DNA of 64,000 nt from Rebecca billardiae RCC1528 (Eukaryota; Haptophyta), in contig OZ251223.1 in NCBI GenBank assembly GCA_965240325.2, positions 930,001-994,000 of the forward strand. Reading direction: 5' to 3'. Positions 10,143-20,016 of the stretch are shown one piece after another. Position 1 is the stretch's first letter; every line of letters begins with the position of its first letter. The notes under the pieces were generated by a model. It had not been told where the DNA came from. It made no database searches and saw nothing but the letters and a program-made list of their open reading frames with translations. Made by a program: the position numbers and the translations under genes.

Positions 10143-13100
10143 ATGCGCACTTGCGCGCTCGCGCGCACGCCGGCGAGCGCATGGGGGACGTACGCGACGG
10201 CGCGCGCGTGCATCCGGGCCCTCTCATCCCGCGCAGCGGCGCTGCCCTCCTCCGTCGACGTCGCCGTCGTCGGCGGCGGCTCCGTCGGCGCGGCGACTGC
10301 GTACCACTTGGCGCGCAAGGGCCTGAGCGTGGCGCTGCTCGAGGCGCACCAGCTGACGGCGGGGACGACGTGGCACACGGCGGGAATGCTCTGGCGGCTG
10401 CGCCCCTCCTACGTCGAGAACGAGCTCAACGCGCACTCCCGCGCGATGGCCCTCCACTTCGAGGCCGACGAGTCGATCGGGATCAAGTCCTGGCACGAGA
10501 ACGGCGGCCTCTTCATCGCGTGCGCGCGCGAGCGGCTCGCGGAGTACGAGCGGCTGGCTGAGACGGGGCGGTACTACGGGATCGAGTCGCACATCCTCAC
10601 GCCGAGCGAGGTGCGCGAGGTCCACCCGCTCCTCGAGGTCGGCGATGTCGTCGGCGCGCTGCACTCGCCGAGCGACGGCACCATCGACGCGAACGCGCTC
10701 GTGCGCGCGTACGCGCGCGCCGCGCGCAAGCTGGGCGTGACGGTGGCGGAGGGCGTGCGCGTGGCGTCGCTCGAGACGGAGCAGACGACGAGCCCGTTCG
10801 GCGAGCCGGTCACGCGCGTGCTCGGCCTCCGCACCGCGTGCGGGCAGCGCGTGTCCACCGCGCTGGGCGTTGTCAACGCGTGCGGCGCGTGGGCGCCCGC
10901 GCTCGCCGCGATGGCGGGGGCGCAGCTGCCGCTGCTCGCGATGAAGCACGCGTACATCGTGACCGAGTCGATCGAGGGGATGCACGGCGACCTGCCCAAC
11001 GTGCGCGACCACGACCTCAGCGTCTACCTCAAGGCGCGCGCCACCGAATCGCGCCGCGCGCATGCGCGCGCGCCCGCGCGCGCGCCCAGCGCGTCGGATC
11101 CGGCCTCACACCGCACCGCCGCGCGGCCGATCCCCCGCTCCCCGCGCGCGCAGGCGCAGGGCAGCGCGCTCGCGCTGGGCGGGTACGAGCACAACCCCGA
11201 GTTCTGGCACGCCGTCGACCCGGACTTTTCGTTCGGCCTCTTTGACCTCGACTGGGACACGTTCGGTCAGAACCTGGACGGCCACTTCAGGCGCTGCCCG
11301 GCGACGGAGACGGCGGGCGTGGCGTCGACGGTGTGCGGGCCCGAGTCGTTCACGCCGGACCACAAGCCGCTGCTCGGCCCGCACCCCGGCGTGCGCGGCC
11401 TCTTCAACGCGTGCGGCTTCAACTCCGCAGGCATCATGCTCGCCGGCGGCGTCGCGCGCGAGCTCGCGAGCTGGATGGTCGACGGCTCGTCCGAGCTCGA
11501 CCTCTTCGGGTACGACTGCGCGCGCTTCCACCCGGAGTCGGTGGCGGACGCGGGCTGGGTGCGCGCGCGGACGCACGAGGCGTACGCGAAGAACTACGCG
11601 ATCGTCTTCCCGCACGACGAGCCGCTCGCCGGCCGCGGCGCGCGCCGCTCCGCGCTGCACGACGCGCTCCTCGCGCGCGGCTGCGTCTTCCAAGAGCGGC
11701 ACGGCTTCGAGCGGCCGGGCTGGTTCGTGCGCTCGTCGGCGGACGCGGCGGCGGCGAAGGCGAAGGCGGAGGGCGGGGCGGGGCCGGCGGGCTGCCTCGC
11801 GCCCAGGCCGTACGACTACTACGGCGCGTACCCGCCGGGCGACGCGTGGCGGCTGCTGCCGGACGCGGGCGCGGACGTGGGCTGGGCGGCGCACGCCGAG
11901 CACCCGTACTTGGATGCGCTCGCGGCCGAGCTCACCTTTGGCTGGCCGGGCTCGCACGCGCGCGTCGCGGCCGAGTGCGCCGCGGCGCGCACGGGCGTGG
12001 CGATCTTCGACCAGTCGTACTTCGCCAAGCTCGAGGTGCGCGGCGCGGACGCGCACGCCGCGCTGCAGTACGTGTGCGCCGCCGACCTCGACGGCCGCGC
12101 GAGCGGCGCGGTCGTCTACACGCCGCTGTGCAACGCGCAAGGCGGCGTCGAGGCGGACCTGACGGTGACGCGGCTGCCGCCGAGCGCCGCCGCGTCCTCG
12201 GCGGCCTTCTACATCTGCACGGGCGGCGCGACCGCGACCAAGGACCGCGAGTGGATCTCCCGCGCGCTCGAGGGGCGCGGGTACGACGTGAGTCTCACAG
12301 ACGTGTCCGCCGAGCGCGCGCTGCTGTCAGTGCAGGGGCCGCACAGCGCCGCGCTGCTCGAGGCGCTGCTCGACGGCGCGGGGCGCGAGGCGCTGCGCGC
12401 GCTGCCGTTCGCGAGCTGCGCCGAGCTCAGCGTCGCCGGCGTGCCGGACGTGCGCTGCCTCCGGCTCACCTTCGTCGGCGAGCTCGGCTTTGAGCTGCAC
12501 GTGCCGGCGGCGCACGCGGCGCGCGTGCACGCAGCGCTGCACGAGGCTGCGGCGCCGCTGCGCGCAGCGGGCGTCGCGGTCGAGGACGCGGGGTACCACG
12601 CCGTCGACTCGCTCTCGGCGGAGAAGGGCTTCCGGCACTACCACGCCGACCTCTCCGCCGCGGACACGCCGCTCGAGGCCGGCATCGGCTTCACCGTCCT
12701 GCCGAAGCTCAAGAGTCCGGATGCACCGGACTTTGTCGGCCGGGCGGCGCTCGAGCGCGCGCGCGAGGCCGGGCTGCGCCGACGGCTGGTGTGCGTGACG
12801 CTCGACGACCCCGCCGTCGCGCTGCACGGCTCGGGCGCGACGCTGTGGCGCGACGGCGAGTGCGCGGGCGTCGTGCGCCTCTGCGCGTACGGCCACACCA
12901 TCGGCCGCTCGATCGCCTACGGGTACGTGCGCCGCGCCGCCGAGTCGGGAGCCGCGCGGCCGGACGAGTCCGCGTGCGATCGCTCTGGAGAGCGCGTCAC
13001 GCCGGAGTGGCTGCGCGGCGGCACGTGGCAGGTCGGCGACCGCGGCGCACGGCATGCCGCGACGCTGCACCTCAAGGCCCCGTTCGACCCGGACAACGCG

Positions 13101-13247
13101 CGCGTGCGCGGCGAGTACCCGCAGCCGCGCGCCGCCGGCGCGGCCGCGCTGTCGGAGCCGCAGCCGTCTGTGACGGTGGCCGCTGGCGCCGGGCCGTCGC
13201 CAGGGTCGTCCCATCAGCAGCAGCATGCGTCGCAGTCCCAGCAATGA
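10143..13247 (+). CDS. Sarcosine dehydrogenase-like flavoprotein, mitochondrial
   Basis: Predicted to convert sarcosine to glycine, with one-carbon transfer to folate. The FAD fold (VDVAVVGGGSVGAATAYHLA, from about residue 39) is followed by the flavin-attachment context LTAGTTWHTAG with His78. The C-terminal half is the GcvT aminomethyltransferase domain (YHAVDSLSAEKGFRHYHADL). Residues 1-35 (MRTCALARTPASAWG..., Arg rich, no acids) fit a mitochondrial presequence and decide the start. A 120 bp GC-AG intron is likely at 11034-11153. Removing it joins SVYLK to AQGSALALGGYEHNP, as in known sarcosine dehydrogenases, and gives 994 aa. Retaining it keeps frame and adds 40 Arg/Ala-rich residues (1034 aa). 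The extreme C terminus ends in a Gln/Ser-rich tail. The last ~545 bp are copied twice downstream. Confidence 0.87.
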   Translation: MRTCALARTPASAWGTYATARACIRALSSRAAALPSSVDVAVVGGGSVGAATAYHLARKGLSVALLEAHQLTAGTTWHTAGMLWRLRPSYVENELNAHSRAMALHFEADESIGIKSWHENGGLFIACARERLAEYERLAETGRYYGIESHILTPSEVREVHPLLEVGDVVGALHSPSDGTIDANALVRAYARAARKLGVTVAEGVRVASLETEQTTSPFGEPVTRVLGLRTACGQRVSTALGVVNACGAWAPALAAMAGAQLPLLAMKHAYIVTESIEGMHGDLPNVRDHDLSVYLKARATESRRAHARAPARAPSASDPASHRTAARPIPRSPRAQAQGSALALGGYEHNPEFWHAVDPDFSFGLFDLDWDTFGQNLDGHFRRCPATETAGVASTVCGPESFTPDHKPLLGPHPGVRGLFNACGFNSAGIMLAGGVARELASWMVDGSSELDLFGYDCARFHPESVADAGWVRARTHEAYAKNYAIVFPHDEPLAGRGARRSALHDALLARGCVFQERHGFERPGWFVRSSADAAAAKAKAEGGAGPAGCLAPRPYDYYGAYPPGDAWRLLPDAGADVGWAAHAEHPYLDALAAELTFGWPGSHARVAAECAAARTGVAIFDQSYFAKLEVRGADAHAALQYVCAADLDGRASGAVVYTPLCNAQGGVEADLTVTRLPPSAAASSAAFYICTGGATATKDREWISRALEGRGYDVSLTDVSAERALLSVQGPHSAALLEALLDGAGREALRALPFASCAELSVAGVPDVRCLRLTFVGELGFELHVPAAHAARVHAALHEAAAPLRAAGVAVEDAGYHAVDSLSAEKGFRHYHADLSAADTPLEAGIGFTVLPKLKSPDAPDFVGRAALERAREAGLRRRLVCVTLDDPAVALHGSGATLWRDGECAGVVRLCAYGHTIGRSIAYGYVRRAAESGAARPDESACDRSGERVTPEWLRGGTWQVGDRGARHAATLHLKAPFDPDNARVRGEYPQPRAAGAAALSEPQPSVTVAAGAGPSPGSSHQQQHASQSQQ

Positions 13248-13969
13248 TAGAAGTATGTTGACGGCATTGGAATCAGCAGGCGGCAGGATGACCTGATCCG
13301 TCACTAGACACTAGCCAGTCTAACTGCTGCGTCTGCAGTGCTAGCTGCCCGTTTCATCAGTTGAAGTTCGGCTACTCTGTTCTCAGTTATTCTGACTGTT
13401 GTCTGTTCTGACGAGTTCAACGGTTATTTATTATTATATTTATTACGGTTCCGCGGCCGCGCCCCCGCCCGCGGTCGCGGAGCACTGTGTCGCGCGTCAA
13501 TCAATCAGTGCGCGCACGCGTGCCTCGGGCTGCGGGCAACTGCCAAGCTGGCTCTGGCAGCGCATGCTCGCATTGCTCACGATCGAATACGGAATAATTG
13601 GCAGGCGCCAGCGTCGTCTACAGTTTACTAAGTAGATTAAGAGACGCACACAGCTCAGGCAGGCGCGATATTGACGCCCGCCAACTGTTACCGCCCATGA
13701 AGCCGTCGCTGATGGTAGCACCGTCGGAAGATTCGTTCAGCCGTCCGCCTGCGAGGCCTGGATCGGAGGGCTGCGGCCGCCTCGCGGCGCGCCAGCGCCC
13801 GTCGTCCTCGCCCCACCGTCGTCCACAAAACGTCGTCGCTTCTGGACAGTATCTTATTGACAATCAATGACAGCAAGGTCTTGATCACCGTCTGAATATC
13901 AAAGGACAGCGCAGTGCTTGCCAACGGCGGCGGCACGCACCTTCGTCGTCAACCTTGCCGCGCACAACG
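13248..13969. other. Spacer between sarcosine dehydrogenase-like and SEL1-MYND genes (copy 1)
   Basis: About 720 bp without a supported gene. It includes an AT-richer stretch near 13420-13450 and presumably the promoter of the SEL1-MYND gene. It is closely matched by 16293-17004, with small indels, as part of the segmental duplication. Confidence 0.7.
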
Positions 13970-15691
13970 ATGGCGAGCCACGACGCCGGCGTCCGTATGC
14001 TCCGGCGCGTGGCGGGGCGAGGCGACGCACGTGCGACCTTCCTGCTGGCGAGGCGCACCGAATCGGGCGACGGCGTCGCGCGGGACGTCGACGAGGCGCA
14101 TCGCCTCTATGCCATCGCAGCGAATCGCGGGTTTGCGCAAGCGCAGCAACGGTTGGGCGAGATCTGCAAGGCCAAGCAGAATTGGGCCGAGGCTGCGCGC
14201 TGGTATCGGCTGGCGGCCCAGCAGGGCGATTCGGCAGCACAGGCCCAGATGGGCACGCTGTATGCACGAGGCGAGGGCGTGCCGCAGGACTGGGCCGAGG
14301 CGGCGCGCTGGTACCGGCTGGCGGCCGAGCAGGGCAATGCAGCTGCGCAGACCAGCCTGGGCTTGTGCTACGAACGAGGCGAGGGCGTGCCGCAGGATAT
14401 TGCCGAGGCGGCGCGCTTGTACCGGCTGACGGCCGAGCAGGGCTATGCAGCTGCGCAGAACAAGCTGGGCTGGTGCTACGAACGAGGCGAGGGCGTGCCG
14501 CAGGATATGGCAGAGGCGGTGCACTTGTACCGGCTGGCGGCCGAGCAGGGCTACACATCTGCGCAGTACAACCTGGGCTGGTGCTACCAACGAGGCGAGG
14601 GCGTGCCGCAGGACTTGGCAGAGGCGGTGCGCTTGTACCGGCTGGCGGCCGAGCAGGGCCATGCAGCTGCGCAGACCAGCCTGGGCTTGCGCTACAAACG
14701 AGGCGAGGGCGTGCCGCAGGATATGGCCGAGGTGGTACGCTTGTACCGGCTGGCGGCAGAGCAGGGCGATCCAACTGCGCAGTCCAACCTGGGCGTGTGT
14801 TACCAACGAGGCGAGGGCGTACCGCAGGATACGGCCGAGGCGGTGCGCTTGTACCGGCTGGCGGCCGAGCAGGGCGATTCAACTGCGCAGTACAACCTGG
14901 GCTTGCTCCACAATCGAGGCGAGGGCGTGCCGCAGGACACGGCCGAGGCTGCGCGCTTGTACCGGCTGGCGGCCGAGCAGGGCTATGCAGCTGCGCAGTA
15001 CAACCTGGGCCTATGCTACCAGCGAGGCAAGGGCGTGCCGCAGGACTGGGCCGAGGCTGTGCGCTTGTACCGGCTGGCGGCAGAGCAGGGCAATGCAACT
15101 GCGCAGTGCAAGCTGGGCGTGTGCTACCATCTCGGCGAGGGTGTGTCGCAAGATATGGCCGAGGCGGTGCGCCTGTACAGGCTGGCGGTCGAGCAGGGCA
15201 ATGTGGTTGCGCAGTACAACCTGGGCGAGTGCTACGCACACGGCAAGGGTGTGCCACCGGACTGGGCCGAGGCGGTGCGCTGGTACCGGCTGGCTCTCGA
15301 CGGTGGCGACCCAGAAGCCCACTCGGCATTGTCGCGCCTGCTGCTTGCAGGCGGGGCCGTGCAGCGCGACGTGGCGGAGGGAGTGCGGCTGCTGCGCCGC
15401 GGGCACGAGCTTGACGGCTCCGTGGTGGATCCGAGCAAGGTGCTCGGCGACTATGCCGGAGATCGCGAGGTGGTCGCTGCGTGCTGCATGGTCTGCGCCA
15501 AGTCGGGCCGTGGCGTGAAGAAGTGCGAGCGGTGCCTCGTGGCGGTGTTCTGCTGCCGCGAGCACCTGCGGAGCGCGTGGAAAACGCACAAGCCGCACTG
15601 CACGGAGTGGCGCGCCGCGGCGGCGGTGATGACTACGGCTGCCAATCAGCAGACTGAGACGGCAGCCGACGATCGTGGTGACTGCTCATGA
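13970..15691 (+). CDS. SEL1-repeat protein with C-terminal MYND-type zinc finger (copy A)
   Basis: 573 aa, probably a protein-protein adaptor. Residues from about 20 to 455 are some 12 SEL1-like repeats of 36 residues (consensus AEAVRLYRLAAEQG..AAQ.NLG.CY.RGEGVPQD), forming a TPR-like superhelix. The C-terminal ~40 residues are a MYND-type finger: CMVC...CERC...FC then H, H and C. The ligand usually written C in C-x3-C is His here (FCCREH), a variant shared by all three copies in the window. The ATG at 13970 is chosen because the upstream frame has no other Met. No targeting signal is visible. It belongs to a tandem duplication with copy B. SEL1-MYND combinations are common in protists; the substrate or partner is unknown. 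Confidence 0.9.
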   Translation: MASHDAGVRMLRRVAGRGDARATFLLARRTESGDGVARDVDEAHRLYAIAANRGFAQAQQRLGEICKAKQNWAEAARWYRLAAQQGDSAAQAQMGTLYARGEGVPQDWAEAARWYRLAAEQGNAAAQTSLGLCYERGEGVPQDIAEAARLYRLTAEQGYAAAQNKLGWCYERGEGVPQDMAEAVHLYRLAAEQGYTSAQYNLGWCYQRGEGVPQDLAEAVRLYRLAAEQGHAAAQTSLGLRYKRGEGVPQDMAEVVRLYRLAAEQGDPTAQSNLGVCYQRGEGVPQDTAEAVRLYRLAAEQGDSTAQYNLGLLHNRGEGVPQDTAEAARLYRLAAEQGYAAAQYNLGLCYQRGKGVPQDWAEAVRLYRLAAEQGNATAQCKLGVCYHLGEGVSQDMAEAVRLYRLAVEQGNVVAQYNLGECYAHGKGVPPDWAEAVRWYRLALDGGDPEAHSALSRLLLAGGAVQRDVAEGVRLLRRGHELDGSVVDPSKVLGDYAGDREVVAACCMVCAKSGRGVKKCERCLVAVFCCREHLRSAWKTHKPHCTEWRAAAAVMTTAANQQTETAADDRGDCS

Positions 15692-15721
15692 TGAGCTGCT
15701 ACGTCTGCTACCGTCCCGCCG

Positions 15722-16292
15722 GAAGCTCAAGAGCCCGGACGCACCGGGCTTCATCGGCCGAGCGGCGCTCGAGCGCGCACCTGAGGCCGGGCTGCGCCGC
15801 CGGCGTGCGCCGCCGACAGCCGTCGTTGAAAGTGTGCTTGACGCTCGACGACCCCGCCGTTGCGCTGCGCGGCCCTCTGGCGCGACGCTGTGGCGCGACG
15901 GCGTGTGCGCGGGCGTCGTGCGCCTCTGCGCGTACGGCCACACCATCGGCCGCTCGATCGCCTACGGGTACGTGCGCCGCGCCGCCAAGTCGGGAGCCGC
16001 GCGGCCGGACGAGTCCGCGTGCGATCGCTCTGGAGAGCGCGTCATGCCGGAGTGGCTGCGCAGCGGCACGTGGCAGGTCGGCGACCGCGGCGCGCGGCAT
16101 GCCGCGACGCTGCACCTCAAGGCCCCGTTCGACCCGGACAACGCGCGCGTGCGCGGCGAGTACCCGCAGCCGCGCGCCGCCGGCGCGGCCGCGCTGTCGG
16201 AGCCGCAGCCGTCTGTGACGGTGGCCGCTGGCGCCGGGCCGTCGCCAGGGTCGTCCCATCAGCAGCAGCATGCGTCGCAGTCCCAGCAATGA
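15722..16292 (+). pseudogene. Truncated 3' copy of the sarcosine dehydrogenase-like gene (fragment 1)
   Basis: This matches the last ~545 bp of the gene ending at 13247. It begins abruptly at GAAGCTCAAGAG with no upstream catalytic domain. A segment near 15800-15890 carries an insertion and is locally out of frame before the frame is restored (GATLWRDG... onward). The end (QQQHASQSQQ) is intact. It starts 30 bp after the stop of SEL1-MYND copy A, so it probably forms part of that gene's 3' untranslated region. Confidence 0.88.
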
Positions 16293-17004
16293 TAGAAGTA
16301 TGTTGACGGCATTGGAATAAGCAGGCGGCAGGATGACCTGATCCGTCACTGGACACTAGCAGTCACTGCTGACGTCTGCTGCTGCCCGTTTCAGTTATTA
16401 ATTCGTCTCTTAAGTCTGCTTATTCTGAGTTCAACGGCGGTTTATTAATATATTATTCACGGTTCCGCGGCCGCGCCCCCGGCCGCGGTCGCGGAGCACT
16501 TATGTGTCGCGCGTCAATATCAATCAGTGCGCGCACGCGTGCCTCGGGCTGCGGGCAACTGCCAAGCTGGCTCTGGCAGCGCATGCTCGCGCATGCTCAC
16601 GATCGAATACGGAATAATTGGCAGGCGCCAGAGTCGTCTACAGTTTACTAAGTAGATGAAGAGACGCACACAGCTCTGAGCTCAGGCAGGCGCGATATTG
16701 ACGCCCGCCAACTGTCACCGCCCATGAGGCCATGAAGCCGTCGCCGATGGTAGCGCCGTCGGAAGATTCGTTCAGCCGTCCGCCTGCGAGGCCTGGATCG
16801 GAGGGCTGCGGCCGCCTCGCGGCGCGCCAGCGCCCGTCGTCCTCGCCCCACCGTCGTCCACAAAACGTCGTCGCTTCTGGACAGTATCTTATTGACAATC
16901 AATGACAGCAAGGTCTTGATCACCGTCTGAATATCAAAGGACAGCGCAGTGCTTGCCAACGGCGGCGGCACGCACCTTCGTCGTCAACCTTGCCGCGCAC
17001 AACG
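16293..17004. other. Spacer between dehydrogenase fragment and SEL1-MYND (copy 2)
   Basis: This is a duplicate of 13248-13969, with small insertions and deletions (for example around 16360-16450). It presumably holds the promoter of SEL1-MYND copy B. No gene is supported. Confidence 0.7.
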
Positions 17005-20000
17005 ATGGCGAGCCACGACGCCGGCGTCCGTATGCTCCGGCGCGTGGCGGGGCGAGGCGACGCACGTGCGACCTTCCTGCTGGCGAGGCGCACCGAATCG
17101 GGCGACGGCGTCGCGCGGGACGTCGACGAGGCGCATCGCCTCTATGCCATCGCAGCGAATCGCGGGTTTGCGCAAGCGCAGCAACGGTTGGGCGAGATCT
17201 GCAAGGCCAAGCAGAATTGGGCCGAGGCTGCGCGCTGGTATCGGCTGGCGGCCCAGCAGGGCGATTCGGCAGCACAGGCCCAGATGGGCACGCTGTATGC
17301 ACGAGGCGAGGGCGTGCCGCAGGACTGGGCCGAGGCGGCGCGCTGGTACCGGCTGGCGGCCGAGCAGGGCAATGCAGCTGCGCAGACCAGCCTGGGCTTG
17401 TGCTACGAACGAGGCGAGGGCGTGCCGCAGGATATTGCCGAGGCGGCGCGCTTGTACCGGCTGACGGCCGAGCAGGGCTATGCAGCTGCGCAGAACAAGC
17501 TGGGCTGGTGCTACGAACGAGGCGAGGGCGTGCCGCAGGATATGGCAGGGGCGGTGCACTTGTACCGGCTGGCGGCCGAGCAGGGCTACACATCTGCGCA
17601 GTACAACCTGGGCTGGTGCTACCAACGAGGCGAGGGCGTGCCGCAGGACTTGGCAGAGGCGGTGCGCTTGTACCGGCTGGCGGCCGAGCAGGGCCATGCA
17701 GCTGCGCAGACCAGCCTGGGCTTGCGCTACAAACGAGGCGAGGGCGTGCCGCAGGATATGGCCGAGGCGGTACGCTTGTACCGGCTGGCGGCAGAGCAGG
17801 GCGATCCAACTGCGCAGTCCAACCTGGGCGTGTGTTACCAACGAGGCGAGGGCGTACCGCAGGATACGGCCGAGGCGGTGCGCTTTTACCGGCTGGCGGC
17901 CGAGCAGAGCGACGCAGCTGCGCAGTACAACCTGGGCTTGCTCTACAAACGAGGCGAGGGCGTGCCGCAGGACTGGGCCGAGGCGGCGCGCTTGTACCGG
18001 CTGGCGGCCGAGCAGGGCAATGCAGCTGCGCAGACCAAACTGGGCTGGTGCTACGAACGAGGCGAGGGCGTGCCGCAGGACTTGGCCGAGGCGGCGCGCC
18101 TGTACCGGCTGGCGGCCGAGCAGGGCGATTCAATTGCGCAGACCAACCTGGGCGTCTTCTACAAACGAGGCGAGGGCGTGCCGCAGGATACGGCCGAGGC
18201 TGCGCGCTTGTACCGGCTGGCGGCCGAGCAGGGCTATGCAGCTGCGCAGAACAAGCTGGGCTGGTGCTACGAACGAGGCGAGGGCGTACCGCAGGACTTG
18301 GCCGAGGCGGCGCGCTTGTACCGGCTGGCGGCCGATCAGGGCGATCCAACTGCGCAGACCAACCTGGGCTTGCTCTACAATCGAGGCGAGGGCGTGCCGC
18401 AGGACTTGGCCGAGGCGGTACGCTTGTACCAGCTGGCGGCCGATCAGGGCTACGCCTCTGCGCAGGCCAACCTGGGCTGGTGCTACGCACGGGGCGGGGG
18501 CGTGCCGCAGGATATGGCGGAGGCGGTGCGCTTGTACAGGCTGGCGGCCGAGCAGGGTGATCCAGCTGCGCAGACCAAACTGGGCTTGCTCTACAATCGA
18601 GGCGACGGCGTGCCGCAGGACTTGGCCGAGGCGGTACGCTTGTACCAGCTGGCGGCCGATCAGGGCTACGCCTCTGCGCAGGCCAACCTGGGCTGGTGCT
18701 ACGCACGGGGCGGGGGCGTGCCGCAGGATATGGCAGAGGCTGTGCGCTTGTACCGGCTGGCGGCCGAGCAGGGCTATGCAGCTGCGCAGAACAAGCTGGG
18801 TTGGTGCTATGAACGAGGCGAGGGCGTACCGCAGGACTTGGCCGAGGCGGTGCGCTTGTACCGGCTGGCGGCCGAGCAGGGCGACGCAGCTGCGCAGACC
18901 AACCTGGGCTTGCTCTACAATCGAGGCGAGGGCGTGCCGCAGGATAAGGCCGAGGCTGCGCGTTTGTACCGGCTGGCGGCCGAGCAGGGCTATGCAGCTG
19001 CGCAGAACAACCTGGGCTTGCTCTACAAACGAGGCGAGGGCGTGCCGCAGGATATGGCCGAGGCGGCGCGCTTGTACCGGCTGGCGGCCGAGCAGGGCGA
19101 CGCAGCTGCGCAGAACAACCTGGGCGTCTTCTACAAACGAGGCGAGGGCGTGCCGCAGGATAAGGCCGAGGCTGTGCGCTTGTACCGGCTGGCGGCCGAG
19201 CAGGGCTATGCAGCTGCGCAGAACAACCTGGGCTTGCTCTACCGCGAGGGCGTGCCGCAGGACTGGGCCGAGGCGGCGCGCTTGTACCGGCTGGCAGCCG
19301 AGCAGGGCTATGCAGCTGCGCAGTACAACCTGGGCGTGTGCTACGAACGAGGCGAGGGGGTGCCGCAGGACTGGGCCGAGGCTGTGCGCTTGTACCGGCT
19401 GGCGGCAGAGCAGGGCAATGCAACTGCGCAGTGCAGCCTGGGCGTGTGCTACCATCTAGGCGAGGGCGTGCCGCAAGATATGGCCGAGGCGGTGCGCCTG
19501 TACAGGCTGGCGGTCGAGCAGGGCGATTCAACTGCGCAGTACAACCTGGGCGAGTGCTACGAACACGGCAAGGGTGTGCCGCAGGACTGGGCCGAGGCGG
19601 TGCGCTTGTACCGGCTGGCTCTCGACGGCGGCCAGCCAGATGCCCACTCGGCATTGGCGCGCCTGCTGCTTGCAGGCGGGACCGTGCAGCGCGACGTGGC
19701 GGAGGGAGTGCGGCTGCTGCGCCGCGGGCACGAGCTTGACGGCTCTGTGGTGGATCCGAGCAAGGTGCTCGGCGACTATGCCGGAGATGGCGAGGTGGTC
19801 GCTGCGTGCTGCATGGTGTGCGCCAAGTCGGGCCGTGGCGTGAAGAAGTGCGAGCGGTGCCTCGTGGCGGTGTTCTGCTGCCGCGAGCACCCGCGGAGCG
19901 CGTGGAAAACGCACAAGCCGCACTGCACGGAGTGGCGCGCCGCGGCGGCGGTGATGACTACGGCTGCCAATCAGCAGACTGAGACGGCAGCCGACGATCG

Positions 20001-20016
20001 TGGTGACTGCTCATGA
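17005..20016 (+). CDS. SEL1-repeat protein with C-terminal MYND-type zinc finger (copy B, long)
   Basis: 1003 aa with about 24 SEL1-like 36-residue repeats and the same C-terminal MYND-type finger as copy A. The first ~310 residues and the last ~190 are almost identical to copy A, and the middle holds the extra repeats. The size difference is 1290 bp, which is 12 repeats of 108 bp less 6 bp; the 6 bp loss is visible as a shortened repeat (LLYREGVPQD, near 19235-19260). Some internal repeats are identical pairs (QANLGWCYARGGGVPQD twice), pointing to recent unequal exchange. Function is presumed scaffolding. Start choice follows copy A. Confidence 0.9.
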   Translation: MASHDAGVRMLRRVAGRGDARATFLLARRTESGDGVARDVDEAHRLYAIAANRGFAQAQQRLGEICKAKQNWAEAARWYRLAAQQGDSAAQAQMGTLYARGEGVPQDWAEAARWYRLAAEQGNAAAQTSLGLCYERGEGVPQDIAEAARLYRLTAEQGYAAAQNKLGWCYERGEGVPQDMAGAVHLYRLAAEQGYTSAQYNLGWCYQRGEGVPQDLAEAVRLYRLAAEQGHAAAQTSLGLRYKRGEGVPQDMAEAVRLYRLAAEQGDPTAQSNLGVCYQRGEGVPQDTAEAVRFYRLAAEQSDAAAQYNLGLLYKRGEGVPQDWAEAARLYRLAAEQGNAAAQTKLGWCYERGEGVPQDLAEAARLYRLAAEQGDSIAQTNLGVFYKRGEGVPQDTAEAARLYRLAAEQGYAAAQNKLGWCYERGEGVPQDLAEAARLYRLAADQGDPTAQTNLGLLYNRGEGVPQDLAEAVRLYQLAADQGYASAQANLGWCYARGGGVPQDMAEAVRLYRLAAEQGDPAAQTKLGLLYNRGDGVPQDLAEAVRLYQLAADQGYASAQANLGWCYARGGGVPQDMAEAVRLYRLAAEQGYAAAQNKLGWCYERGEGVPQDLAEAVRLYRLAAEQGDAAAQTNLGLLYNRGEGVPQDKAEAARLYRLAAEQGYAAAQNNLGLLYKRGEGVPQDMAEAARLYRLAAEQGDAAAQNNLGVFYKRGEGVPQDKAEAVRLYRLAAEQGYAAAQNNLGLLYREGVPQDWAEAARLYRLAAEQGYAAAQYNLGVCYERGEGVPQDWAEAVRLYRLAAEQGNATAQCSLGVCYHLGEGVPQDMAEAVRLYRLAVEQGDSTAQYNLGECYEHGKGVPQDWAEAVRLYRLALDGGQPDAHSALARLLLAGGTVQRDVAEGVRLLRRGHELDGSVVDPSKVLGDYAGDGEVVAACCMVCAKSGRGVKKCERCLVAVFCCREHPRSAWKTHKPHCTEWRAAAAVMTTAANQQTETAADDRGDCS

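Larger units (their letters stand above)
12704..15721 (+). repeat. Tandem segmental duplication, unit 1
   Basis: This 3018 bp unit begins inside the sarcosine dehydrogenase gene (at GAAGCTCAAGAG) and ends just after the first SEL1-MYND gene. The same order is repeated in unit 2 (15722-20046) and begun again in unit 3 (20047 on). Similarity covers the dehydrogenase 3' end, the spacer and the SEL1 gene. Confidence 0.92.

Noticed and set aside
13955-13969. Upstream non-ATG start for SEL1-MYND copy A
   Set aside because: It needs a TTG start; the ATG at 13970 fits eukaryotic initiation and matches copies B and C.
16934-19654. 906-residue Pro/Arg/Ala-rich antisense frame across SEL1-MYND copy B
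   Set aside because: It is the antisense reading of the 108 bp repeats, so it is periodic for that reason only.
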